In this document: positions 35,235 through 47,800 of the stretch, piece after piece
Layout: each line of letters begins with the position of its first letter
Numbering within the stretch: position 1 is the first letter of the stretch
Source: Ceratorhiza oryzae-sativae
Lineage: Eukaryota > Basidiomycota > Agaricomycetes > Cantharellales > Ceratobasidiaceae
Direction of reading: 5' to 3'
NCBI GenBank assembly: GCA_030998015.1
Contig: JARWMV010000246.1
Span: 124,001-188,000 of the forward strand
Length of the DNA: 64,000 nt
Made by a program: the position numbers and the translations under genes
Notes under the pieces: generated by a model
The model's input: only the letters and a program-made list of their open reading frames with translations
Database searches by the model: none
Told to the model about the DNA's origin: nothing

Positions 35235-35993
35235 ATGTCGACGACCCGCCCGCCGCTCGCCGCGGACTCACCGCCCCCGGTGCGCTCTACACATACCGCG
35301 CAAACGAGCGGCCCCACGACGTGCCCGACGGCCATCCGTTCTCAGGTGCGTGCGCCGCCTCGTCCCACCGCCTGCGCTCATCGAGAACAGGGACCCACCG
35401 TCGGGCGTACGGATCGGTAGATGCGGTTCCTCCTTGTTCCAAGCCGCAGTCCCGCTATCCCACTCCCCCCCATACCACCTCCCCGTCCCACTCTAACGCG
35501 TCCACGCCTGACTCGTCTGACGAAGACACGCTCCATCCTACAGCTCCTCAGACCGGCAACACCAGCTCGTACTTTCCTGACCTGTGCTCGCCGAGATCAC
35601 CCACCTCGTCGCTGCCCCAGGTCCCGATCATCGCCATTCGCGGCTCACGCTCCCCCACAGAGGATCAACGCACTCAACCCGACATCCAGGTGTCGCCCAC
35701 CGCCTATTCGATGGTCGCCCACATCGGCACCGGGTTCAGTCCCGAGTGCATCACAATATCCGCCATGAAGGGCAACTCATTGGTCATTGTCGCAGACCGG
35801 TGGGACATGGAAAAAGACTGTGAGCACCGGCACGCACCCCGATCGCACCCGCGCTAACCGACGCTTTCCTTTGTCAGGCCGGTATGAATGGCTCTGGCGA
35901 TTTGACAGGGACGCCGACATGTCATCCGTATACGCCAATTACGACGCCGGCGTATTACGAGTCACCGTAAAACGCCTGCCCGGATACATTTAG
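35235..35993 (+). CDS. Hsp20/alpha-crystallin-like domain protein with disordered N-terminus (198 aa)
   Basis: Exons 35235-35345, 35450-35819 and 35878-35993 give 597 coding nt and 198 residues. The first intron is 104 nt; the second is 58 nt. Residues 1-115 are Ser/Pro/Thr-rich, including STPDSSDEDT. The C-terminal ~85 residues form an Hsp20-type beta sandwich: GFSPECITISAMKGNSLVIVAD, then YEWLWRFDRDADMSSVYANYD and GVLRVTVKR, equivalent to the family's F-x-LP-xxVd...A-x-x-x-dG-x-L-x-I-x-x-P pattern. The I-x-I/V tail that drives oligomerisation is absent, and the protein stops at LPGYI soon after the last strand. It may therefore be a p23/Hsp20-like interaction module rather than a canonical large-oligomer small heat-shock protein. 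Confidence 0.75.
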
Positions 35994-38900
35994 ACGCTGC
36001 ACCCCCTAGACATCCTCCTCTTCGCCCTTTCTCACTGTATCTCCCAGACATACGAACCGCCGGACTCGCTCCTCGAGCACTGTCTTAACTTAGTTTCCCT
36101 CCCTTTCCTTCTATCTAATTTCTGTCGATTTCATCAAAATTGCGTGTCGTGGAATTTTGTTTCTATATCTCTCGTCTTCACGTCCTTTGACCCTTCTGGG
36201 GGGTCAGAGTAACCCCCCCCCCTTTTTTCCACTTTTTTTTTTCTTGCTTCATTTTTTGCGTTTTACCTTGCATCTGCGCTGTCTGTTTCCCTTGTCACGC
36301 CCAGGCGTCATCTGTACATGTATCATCGCATTCAAACATCCCTCAGCCGCATGGCTACCCCAGCGGATTAACCATCCGCCGGTCACCCTAGGCGCAAAAC
36401 TATCACACGCGGACAAGACGAATTGCAGGACGAATATCAATCTTGATGTTACCAGTCTCGGTACAGCATCGAATCTCCCCCGCATCAACTCGCTATCTCT
36501 GGGCCATTCAGACAGCGTCGCCGACTGCTCTCACGCTGTCCGTCATGCGGCTGGTGCGTGTGGCGCGTCGGGTTGGGCGCCGCAGACACATCCCGGGCGG
36601 CCCTGAATCGATCACGCCAGGCACTGGGCAAAGACCACGCGCGCTTTGACGTCAATTTGCGCAAACGACCAAAGGCTAACTCATCACGGACCCCCGGCAC
36701 CGCCCGTTTATTGAATTTTTTCGGATTTACCCATCCGATCACCGCATATATGGCACCGCTGGGGGAACACAGGCTGGGCGACGTTGAGTGAACGGGCTAC
36801 GCCGCTGCTTGGCAGAAGTGATGCCACTTCGCGTGTGGGGGATAAATATAGGCGCATGTGTGTCCTACTGGGTTCTTCTGGAAGAATAGGGAGGTTCAGG
36901 TGTTCCAGAACACATAGAACCCTTGACTATGTCCATGATAGGTGATGATCGACATTGTTAGTCGGATCGTGTGCTTGGAGATAGTGATATCATTCCACTC
37001 TATTGCCGTCTCGGGGCGGTGAGGCAGCCGTCGGGCAACGGGATGACGACAGAAACGCCTACCTGGGACGAGGGCTCAGATGCGGCGAAAGCGCCCTCTA
37101 CGACAAGAGAGGAAAGCGTGCCTATCCTGCTGGCGTCAGCCCTATTTTGAGTCGTTCGAATGCGCCGTGCACTTTTCTGCCTTGGGCGGGTTTTGCCACG
37201 CGAGAAAAATTATATGAATTAAACGGGTGGCGGTTCTGTTTCGGAAACGGTCAGTCTCGCCACCCATGTGTTTGATGCGTGTTGCAGACGGTTATATGAT
37301 AGCCGACGGTCTTGACGCATATATACTTCCCTGTCCAGACAAATCACAGCTCATACGTTAATCTTCGCTAAAAAAAAAAAATGAATAGAAAAACGTAAGT
37401 TCAAAACAAGGGCCAACGTTCGCGAAGAAATGCATCTGGGACATTCAAGACAAGAAAAAGGTCAAGCGCTCAACGTGGTGTATCCGTTTGTATTCGAACT
37501 ACAAATAAACGGCGATCTCTTCAAGACGGATCTGCAGAAGGGATGTACCCGTAATTTAAAGTTTTACGTAGTAAAAGCGCCATACACGCACGCACGCCGT
37601 CTCTTGGGGCCGGTTCCCGATTTGTTTGCGGGACGGTGTTCGAGGGTCCGATTGGTGGGCGCGTCGGACCACTTGCCTTTATTGTGCGTGTGAGGACGAA
37701 AACAATGTGTGGTTACCGTTTGAGTGTGCGGCGATCAAATTAGATCAGTGACTATCATGTGCGGGCTGAGGCAACTCGTTTGGTTGGAGTAGAGATGACA
37801 AGTTGCGAAAGAGGTCTTGTTGGCGTGCTCGGCGAGCAGAACATACGCGAATGTGGATACGGTGCTAGATGGTGCTGTATAGATCCAACTCCGTTGCTTC
37901 GATTTAGTAAAGGTTCGAGTGGAGTTGATAGTAGATCCTCGCCCCGTCTGGGTTGGTGAGGGGTGCTTGACAGCGTGAGTGGCATTCACAAAAGACAAGA
38001 AGGTTTGAGGGTACAATTGCGCTACGGGTCTGCTGGTGTGCATGCGTCAATCTACTCGTTAGTGTCCGAATAGTCAAGCACTTCAGTCAAACAAGCCAGG
38101 ACCCGTCACCAAGTTGCCCTTTGTGAGAACGGGCCAGCACGCAATTTATGCTGGAGGCGGAGCTGAATTAGAGGATTAGGTTTGCAAGAGTGACGCGATA
38201 TTTGGCTGATTCTGAAACTTGAACTCGATTAATTAGAGGGTTTGCTTTCTGGAACGCGTCGTGTCCCTATCTGGTGCGGTCAGTTAATTAAAAAATTTCG
38301 CTTGGGTATCGGATAGAAAAATACAATGTGAGTGTCTGGTGTCTTGAAGCTAGGCGAAAATCCTTAGCGTTGGGAGCTCGGCACGAGTCGGTGGGTGATC
38401 GACATGCCGTATCGTTGGTCACGGCACCAGATGGGCGCCGGTATTGCTGTTCACTCGCCCCTATGTATGCTCGCTTGCGTTGTGCGATATGGTATAGCCC
38501 AGTTCAAGCAACCGACATACAGCAAATTGCTTGCCAACGTACGCGAGTGGGCGCATGTTTTTGCCATGTAACACGCCATCACTCATGAGTTGAGCCGTGA
38601 CCTGCTCTTGTATTTTACCTTTTTAGCTCGTAGTATCGATGACGTCTCGGCCGAGCAACATGAGCTTCAGCATCAACATACGTGCGTGATTACGTGGGAC
38701 GGCACGTATTTGCTCATTCATTGGCCTGAAAATTTGTCGCGGAATAAATCCTCGAACTATGATGTTATCGAATTGGTTCTTTGTAACGGCATTCTCGAGA
38801 TCAAGCCACTGGCCACAGGCCGCTTCGTCGACACAATTAGATAGCCCCTCTTCGTCATATCTTATTTTCATATTAGCCCCGTCACCTAAATAGTCCTTCT

Positions 38901-40943
38901 TGTCGCTCTCTCTCGTCCCGTAGGGTCTCCTCCTGTATTCAGTACATACATGTCCTGGGCTGCCTCCTGTGCCAAGTCCCATTCAACAGAGCCCCTTATT
39001 CGGCGCGTTCGGTCGTGGGACAATACCCTTCTGAATACACAGAGTTCATTATAGTCACGCTAACATCGGTCACGAACGCACAGAATAGGGGCTGAAGCCC
39101 GCGATTGAATCTAAAGTTGTGCGAGTATGTGAAAGTCCTTTAGGAGCTATTCGCGATTAGGTTTGTCCCCGGCTGGGGCATGAGAACATCTTTGCGTGTC
39201 TTGGTCTTATCGAGTTATTGAAAGCAGGGGGCTATTAAGGAGGTTTGCCCGACTGTCGAACGTGCGCGACGGGAGCTCCTGCTTGAGGCCATGGAGACCG
39301 CGGACATGCTACGGGCTCCAACCGGACCCCAAGACCGGTGGTACATAGAGCTAGTCGGTGGCAAAATGTGCTCTGCATTCATAGTAAGCGAGAAACTATG
39401 GGCAAAGGGGTAAACGCGAGCTTTTGGGTATACATCGGCTACGTAGGATGGAGAAACTTTGTCATGAACGTTGGTTCCTGCAGCAGCCAGGCATGCTGTC
39501 GATTTGGCTCGCACCGTGAGGTCCTGTGACCTCGATCTTGGAAACACAACAGGTTTGTTTAACCGCATCACGTACACACGGGGAAGAGCCCTGAACGACA
39601 CTTGCCACCCGTGAGATAGGCAGCGTTGGGTTTACATCCAACTCGTATGACGGCTGGAACTATATCACACGCACCGAATCGGGCCGGCGCTCTCTGTTTA
39701 CTGACACGTGATATTGCTCTTGCCAATCGGGGCAAGAAGTCGATCGGTGCGCGAACCACCCAAGCTAAGCGAGTGTGAACCGGTGCGGAGATGATGATCG
39801 GTTAAAAACATGGTCCTAGCAGATTGCTATGATTCATGTGCGAGGCGTGTTTCAGCGCGGATCGCTGTTGCGACGGATTGCCCGGGACGATTAAATTGTG
39901 ATCTTTGTGTTTCTACAGAGAAAAGTTGCGTCACGTCGTTGATTCCTCCGAGTGGAAGTTTGTCGGTTGAGGTGGAGAGGGTCATCAAGCCTGAGCTGAG
40001 GTTGAGATAAGGATGCCAAGGTGGGAATCAACAAGAGCCAAATTGTAGACTGCATACAATTCAAGAGGCGGAATCATGTTGGATAAGTCTTTGTTGGCGA
40101 ATTGTGGATAGGCTGGCGATTGCGATACTTGGCTACCTTTGACGGCTGAACGGGGTCTTTTGGCGCGCGTTTCTGGATGATCGTGGAGCGGCTCGTTTGA
40201 CGGGGTGGAGTAGACAGATGAAACCGCATAAAGAGGTTGTGGTAATTTAGGAGAACGACTAGAGCGTTTAGCTGCTATTTTTTTTGTAATTGAATAGCCC
40301 GGGGGCCGTTGGTTGTGCTAAAAATGTAGGGTATCATATTGGCAGGTGTAATAAAAGACTTCGTTGCAGCCAAGTGGGACGAGTATCAAGGCCGGCCGTT
40401 TTGAGGGCCTGGCAACGATTGCCAGCATGAGCGGATAGTCCAATACAAAATGGCTGTATTTTTGCATTCGCATATTATATATTTCCGCGATAGATAAGGC
40501 ATAGTGCTGGTGGAATAAGGCAAGAGCAACAAGGGTCGTGCATCGGTTCAGGTACGACTCGGCAGAGCTGGAGGTGGCGTTTGCTCATGCCGAAGCGTGG
40601 AATCTGAGAGGTGAGCGCGAACTGGAATGGAAGAGTCGGCGCGAATCAGGGCGTCGAGCTTCGTGTAGCCACCTGGAAGAACGAGCCACTGGAGCGGCGG
40701 AGACCGGAGTTATGTAAGCAGAGGGACCGATGGACTCGACGGCGAGCAGAGCGTGCTGGGCAGCGAGTACGCCGTCTGCTGGGTGGGGGGACCGATGGCA
40801 GATACCCCAGGATGGAACGGGATGGCTCGGGCAGGCACGTGTGCCTTAACGACGCAAATCGTGGCAAATTCAAATCGATATTATCAAGCCAGAGCCAACC
40901 ACGACCTACCTCCTCCCCCTCCCCCTCCCCCGACACCGCCCCC
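35994..40943. other. Gene-poor 4.9-kb stretch
   Basis: No complete gene is supported. It holds a C/T homopolymer-rich segment (about 36209-36241), an A-run (37371-37381) and GC-rich DNA just upstream of the OPT gene. Open frames at 36157-36606, 37003-37275, 37430-37693 and 38590-38844 have no domain or splice context. One coding-like block at about 39232-39411 (+) is listed separately. Confidence 0.45.
39232..39411 (+). pseudogene. Isolated coding-like fragment, unassigned
   Basis: One plus-strand frame without an ATG at its head reads EVCPTVERARRELLLEAMET and then ADMLRAPTGPQDRWYIELVG. Its third positions favour G/C as in neighbouring genes, and it has no stops for about 180 nt. The antisense frame is also open and Ser/Arg-rich, so the evidence is not decisive. 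I cannot attach exons on either side or recognise a family. It may be a relic exon of a decayed gene. Confidence 0.25.
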
Positions 40944-43900
40944 ATGAGTCGCCCCTACACGAGTGGAGGGCGCCCCTCGACATCCGCAGGCGCCAGCAAC
41001 CCGCCATACCTCGACCCCTCACACTACCCGGACACGCCGACGACGGCCAGCACGTCGTCCTCTGTCCAGTGGGCCTACGGCGGACAAAGACCATACACTG
41101 GCGATGGCGCGGGAAATGACCTGTACGAGGACGACGACGAGTACGCAGAGAGCGAGGACGAGGATGTGTTTGCATATCTGCCGCCGACGACTGCCGAAGC
41201 ACAGGGTGAGTCGAGTTGCGCTGGCCCGGAGCGTTTGGCTGAGTCTTTTTGCAGCTGCACAAGAGCAAGAGCAGCAGCAAATGACACACATCCAGCCCGG
41301 CAGCGCACCCCTGGCGAGCGCCCAACCGCCGGCGTACCCCACAACCCGGCCAGCGGTGTCGTCTCCCACCCCCGCTCCTCCCCCGATGACCCCAGTCCAC
41401 GCTGCAGTGGCTTACTCCCGACAGCCACCGACAACCGCCTCAGATCAGTCGCATGACCGACAGGCCCCGCCGGAATCCTTTCGCATGCGAGCACTGCGTG
41501 AGCGGGTCCCCCGCCAATCCCGTACTCCCGAAGTCCATGTCTCGCTCAACGATGACACGAGACACATGGACCCTGAGATGGGTCTCCCGCTCCAACGCAA
41601 ACGGAGCACGTCTAGCGACATCCAGGATTTGCCTGGCCCCTCAATGATTGAGGACCAAAAGTACAGCAACAAGGTCGACGGCGCAACGCTCTCGAGCCTG
41701 CATTTTACGTCCTCTCGCCGCTCCGACTTGAGTGGGGAATTCGAAGGCCAATACGACGAAGAGGAGGATTCGCCGTACCCGGAAGTCCGTGCCTCGGTCT
41801 CCAACATTGACGATGTCGAGATGCCGACGCTCACTTTTCGCGTCTGGAGCATTGGTGGGTTTCATCTCCAACTCACTTTGATCTGGGCTGAACGCCGAAT
41901 TTAGGCCTGGTGCTGTGCATGGTTTCGGCTGGTGCCAACACATTCTTCAACTTTCGGTATCCGGCGCCGTACCTGGCGCCTCTCGTCATGCTGTGGGTGT
42001 CCTCCTCGGCGTGTGCTTACCATTTCTTACCCTCTTGGCAGGCTGTTATCCTTTCCAATCGGTAAATTCATGGCTTACACATTGCCCATCAACGATTATG
42101 CGCTCCCGCGTTGGCTCGGTGGAGGGACCTTTTCGTTTAACCCCGGCCCATTCAACATCAAGGTACGTTGATCGAACCGTTGGTGTCGAATATCCCGGAC
42201 CATTTTCCGTAGGAACACATGTTGCTCTACATCATGGCCAACGTGGCAATCACTCCCGGCTATGCAATGAACATGATTATTGTCTCCGAGTATTACTACG
42301 ACATCCACCTTGGTGCAGGGTAAGGCTCCACCAGCTGTCCTAATCTATCCCCACTCACAGCCCTGCAGGTTCAATATATGTCTAATGCTCGCTACCCAAC
42401 TTACCGGATTCGGCCTGGCCGGCATATGTCGTCGATTCCTAGTCTGGCCTGCCTCGATGATATGGCCCCAGAACTTGGTTGTCTGCACTCTGCTCAACAC
42501 GCTGCATGCCGAGGATGATGAATCTGGCCAAGGGATTACTCGCTATCGCTTTTTCATTTATGTAGCCGCTGGAGCTTTTGCATACCAGTTCCTGCCTGGC
42601 TTCCTATTTACTGCCCTCTCTACCTTTTCGTATATATGCTGGTTCAGACCGAGTGAGTTTGCTATTTGCTGGCTGTTCGCTGGTTACTGATATTCCTGTG
42701 ATTGCAGATGACGTCAAACTCAATCAGCTGTTTGGGGTTTCTAGTGGGCTAGGCATGGGCGTCCTGACGTTTGATTGGGCTCAGATCTCTTACATCGGAT
42801 CACCGCTGATGGTTCCTTGGTGGGCCGAGGTACACATTATGGCTGGATTCGTGATTTTCTACTGGATCGTCGTCCCGGTTCTGTACTACAGCAATGTGAG
42901 TGTCATGACTGATGCGTTGTCAGTTGAACTAAGTCATTCGTCGCTAGACGTGGAACTTTTCCTACCTTCCTATTGCCTCCAGTTCTCCCTTTGATCGTTT
43001 TGGCCAGAGATACAACGTCTCCCGGGTTATTGACCTCGCGCATTACCGCCTGAACGTGACCGAGTATGACAACTACTCCGATTTATACCTTACTGCTACC
43101 TATGCGGTCACCTACCTCATTGGTTTCGCACTCACAACTGCTATCATCGTCCACACTATCCTCTATCACGGTAAAGCCCTTTTGAACGGGATTAAAAACG
43201 TCAAAATCGAGGAGGATGATGTTCATGCCAAGCTGATGCGAGCATATCCTGAGGTGCCTGACTGGTGGTATCTAGTAGTGGTGCTCGTGTTTTTCGGAGT
43301 CTCGCTGGTCACTGCCCATGCGTGGGATACTGGGATGCCGTGGTGGGGGATGCCGTTTTCGTTTGCGCTGCCAGTGATCTACACGGTACCGGTTGCAATC
43401 GTGTATGCGATGACAGCGCAGGGCGTTGGGATCAACTTGATTGCAGAGATTATTCCCGGCACCTTAATTCCTGGAAAGCCGCTGCCAAATATGGTGAGCG
43501 TTTGATGGACAAGAAGGCGTCAAGGCTAATTGTGTGGTTATGGTCGGTAGCTCTTCAAGGCGTATGCGGTACAAAGCATGGGCGAGGCCATCACGTTTGT
43601 GCAGGATCTGAAACTGGGCCACTATATCAAGGTCGCACCAAGGGCTACTTTCATCGGTATGTGCTCCGGATCAAGGCTAAGACCGATCCTTAATATACAC
43701 GTGCCATAGTTCAAATGGTTGGAACCATTCTTTCGGCATTTGTTCAGATTGGAGTCAAGGAATGGCTATCTGCAAACGTGAAGGATATGTGCCAGCCCGA
43801 CAATCCCCACAGGTTGACTTGTCCACACGGACAGGTCTACTTCACCGCTTCAGCCGTCTGGTATGTTTGCTCTCTCCCACCCTCTCCCGCTTTATTAAAC

Positions 43901-44558
43901 AACATTTGCTTTTTTCCACATACAGGGGTCTCATTGGGCCAACCCGTCAATTTGGTAAGGGACAAATGTACCACCCCGAGCTCTATGCGCTTGCATTTGG
44001 CGCGTTCATCCCAATTCCGTTCTGGCTCTGGCAACGCAAGTTCCCACAGAGCCGAATCAAGTACTTGAACATGCCAGTCTTACTCAACGGGCCAACATGG
44101 ATCCCTCCTGCTACCGGAATCAACTACTCATCGTGGTTTGTCATTGGGTTCTTATTCCGTGAGTCATTGTTCGGAGCTGAAACGTGAAAAGGGTTATTGA
44201 CTTGGTGGGGTGCTATAGAATATGTTATCAGGAAGAGGAATTTCCGCTGGTGGTCCAAGTTCAACTATGCTCTCAGCGCCGCATTGGATTCGGGTGAGTG
44301 ATTTCGTCCTTCTGGTCCCGGGGGGTTGTACTGACGAGTGGTGCGACTGCAGGGTCTCTTATCGCGCTCCTTGTTATATTTTTCACAATTCAATTCCCTC
44401 TAGGCGACAGGAATCTCAACTGGTGGGGTAACAATGTCTATGTAAATAGTGAGTGTAGCCAAAACGCCGCATGTCCTTGGTCACTGATAACAGCGCGATT
44501 TTCAGCTGCCGATTACCATGCTAGACCGCTCCTTCAAGCACCACCCGGAGGGTTTTAA
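40944..44558 (+). CDS. OPT-family oligopeptide transporter
   Basis: Proton-coupled peptide (or glutathione/siderophore-type) transporter in the plasma membrane. The start MSRPYTSGGRPSTSAG opens a ~290-residue Ser/Pro/Asp-rich cytosolic N-terminus, unusually long for the family. Membrane segments start at TFRVWSIGLVLCMVSAGANT and continue to the C-terminus, about 14-16 helices. The OPT signature NPGPFNIKEH is formed across an intron near 42.15 kb, and SLIALLVIFFTIQFP is the last long helix. Other typical parts are LPRWLGGG, NMIIVSEYYY, SRVIDLAHYRLN, WDTGMPWWGMPF and HPELYALAFGAFIPIPFWLW. About ten short introns. The C-terminus (ADYHARPLLQAPPGGF) is complete, equivalent to the conserved P-x-G end. 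Stops 287 bp before the stop of the convergent ARF-GEF gene. Confidence 0.94.
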
Positions 44559-44845
44559 AAAAGTTGTTGATACACCGTTCCTTTGCTAGACTTGTTATCA
44601 CCTCCGTCGCTGTCTGTTAATTATTTTTCGTTATTTTCATTTAACTATGGACTGTCTACCCCACTCCCTAACTTTTTTGTTTTTTTTTTGTTTTTTTGTT
44701 TGGTCATGTGCTGTTCCACCCACAACTGGAATCTCGTTTTTGTATCTCGTGGCCCTGTCTTGTCTAGTTGGCTTTGCCTTGAATTGGATAAATCTCGGTT
44801 TTTACATGTCGCATGGCATTCTTTTGGATAGTCTACAGGCGTGGA

Positions 44846-47800
44846 TCAAGTAGCAGGCGCTGGCTGCTCTGAGACGGGCTCGGGTTCAGACTCTTGCGGG
44901 GGTGGCAAGGGGGATGCAGGGGGCGCCGGAGGGAACAGATCTTCCATGAATCCAGGCAAGAACGCGTTGATCTTGGCTTGTGTGTCGGTCCATAGTTCTT
45001 GCTGAGCCTCGGATCGCGTGTCGGGGATTCTGGTGGGACCAACAGTCCGTTTGCGTTCATGACGAGCACAACGTTCTTGAGCGATTCCGGAATCGCTTCC
45101 ACCTGGAATATTGCACCTGGTGTTAGAATCTTCGTCGATCACGAAGCCGGGTTACACACCAGTTGATCTCGTCCTCCGCTCCGCATAAGTGCATAGAGCA
45201 AGTCAATGATCCTCAACCACAATGTTTTGGTTTCAGGCCCCAGAAACTCTGCCTGCGCCTGGATGTGCAAAAACGACCGACAGAGCAACGCCGAGGCCCG
45301 GAGCCTTGTTTCAATGATCCCATCCGGATCGCGCGCTGCGAGTTGCGGTTTGAGCATTTCTTCGATCATAGGTATGACTGCACGGTCGAATATTTCGGCG
45401 GAGCGGGCAGCCCCCAGGTTGGGTTGGGGCAGTGGACCCAGAAGAATGCGTTGGAGGTGTGCGAGAGACGTGTGTCGGACATCTCGGTTTAGGTTGACGC
45501 TTTGTCGCCCAAGCGCAATCAGGATGTGGATCCAAACAGACCAGTGTGCTGGAAAGCGAGTTATAATTCATGCGTGAGCACAAAAGTTTGAGACTTACCG
45601 TCAGGTGATAGCCCTATCTCGGTTATAGTCTTCTTGAGATCGGCGAGCGTGGTGATGGCGGTGATACCTCGTTCGACTGAGACGTCGCTGTAGCAAAAGT
45701 CAGTAGGCTGGCCCTGGCATTGCTAAAACACCTACAGTGTAGGGGCTGCTGAAGGTCGTGATTGTCCCCGTCGCTTCGAGACCGCGCCAGTACCTGCAGT
45801 TGCTGCAAAGTCTTCGAGAGATGTGATAAGTCCAGTGATATTGTCCTGGGTTACTCTTCCAGGGGCAGATGCCAGTTGAACTAGAAGTTCAAGTGAGGCG
45901 CGAGCGGCTTCAGAGTTGGCTATTGAATTGCGAATAAGACTAAATACGAGCGCCCATTCCGTCTGAGATCTGCGCCTCAACGTGAGCGAGTGGAACTAGG
46001 ATCTTAGGCTTTGCTTACGATACGATCGCTGGGTACTCTTGCACGAGTAGGGCAAGCCCAGCCACGATCTGGTCTGCCACTGCGTTGAATACAACGGGTG
46101 GGAGTCCACCAAGTATATCGAACGAAATATAGATCTGGTCGCGGAGGCTAGGCTTTATTTCAAGTCAATGTTGGGCAGTGCTAATAAAATGAGCTTTGAC
46201 GCATCCATACCTGACTAGATGCAACACGACACAAGCGTAGTAACCCGACTACAGCTCGCTCGACCAAAAGTACACTGTATCGCAAGGAAGATGATAGAAG
46301 TATCGCCAAATGATCAAAGACTACCGGCCTGAAGAAAAGAGTGAGCCCAAGCTCCTCGATACAAGCAACACAGTATAATATCATACCAGGTCTCGTCGAT
46401 GTGTGATGGAGTTTGAATCGCAATGCTGACCATCATTTCGAGCAGAAACACGGAGGTAGGGTCGTATGGCAATTGTTCGTTTGATGGCGATGAGGAGACG
46501 GGAGTTGTTGGTCCAGCTTGCATCTCGTCCCTTGACGGTGGGTCTACCTTGAGCGAGGCCCGCCGGTCTGCAAGGACTTGTAAAGATTTCATAGCTGCAA
46601 CCAAAGCGGCAGGTTCAAGTGAGCTAAGAGTTTTGTCAGGATCACATTACATGCGGGGCTAGAGATGGGCGTACGTGATTTGGCCATACAGCTCGTCCAG
46701 TTTGCAGGACGTAATGCAGTCGATCGCACACATTGTGTTTTCTATGTCTTCATCCGTTGGCTGGGAGATGACATTCTCTGAGCTGGAGCCGTACGGAGTG
46801 AGCAGGTAAGAAGATAATGCCGAAAGCAAGCCTGTGTCGTTACGGGATTGAACTGGAGTAGCCGTAGGCCCGCCTTGCAGAGGAATGATTGACACTCCTC
46901 CAAGGAAATCTTCCATCTGAAGCATACGTGTAGGTAAAAGAGAGTGAAAGAACAAAGTTTCAAACATCTCGAAAACCTACGAGACAAATATTCAATGTGC
47001 GGGTTCTTTTCGAGGGCAAAATAGCTTACCTGAGCCCACCCTTCTCTAATCGCGTTCCCATTCCCATTCGCGATGTTGAACAGCACAACCGCTGCGAGTT
47101 GTCCCTTGAGGTTTGTTCCAAACTTGACAGACAACGGAGATACAGTGACGTCTTGGCTCTCAACCTGGATGATTGGGTATACCGCTGACCGGCCCATCGT
47201 AGGACTAGTAAGCAGGCCTGTCGCCTGAGACAGTTGTCCAACAACGAAGTCGAATACTTCCGGAAGGCTGAAATATCCCGCGAGCGTTGCGCATTGACGA
47301 AAGCCGGCGATAGCTCGCTCAATAACATAATCGTCGTCTATGTTGGTGAAGGCGAAAGCAATGGCTTGAATAACTGGCTGCCAAGTTAGTTCGAACATTT
47401 GCTTGTCAAATGCGGAGGTATCGCAAACTATGTATTCGCCTGACGATAATTAATAAGTGATTATGTGGCCCGGGTTTTCGACTCGCACTTACCTGCGGTC
47501 TTCGCACGAAGCAAAAGCTCCTTCCACGCATAGTCAAAGCCTAGCTGTCCCATGTGCTCCTCAGGCATAACAATCTCTCGCTTGCGGAGGCCATCATAAA
47601 TAGCTTGCTTCAGCGAGCGTCAGAATAGCGTTTGGATAAATCAGGTCGCAGTGCGCACCAAGTACTCAGGATCAAAGTCGGAACCATCGTTCACGCCTTT
47701 TAGATTCTTCTGGTAATCGGTGAATGTCATTCGTTTCTTCATCATCCGTATGAGTTATTGCAAGCACGGCTGAGCTTAGGACCACGACGCACCCTATTCT

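Noticed and set aside
34991..35857. 288-codon plus-strand frame through the Hsp20-like locus
   Set aside because: Its 5' part is antisense to the HIBADH promoter and has no ATG of its own in good context. A spliced model from 35235 explains the coding part better.
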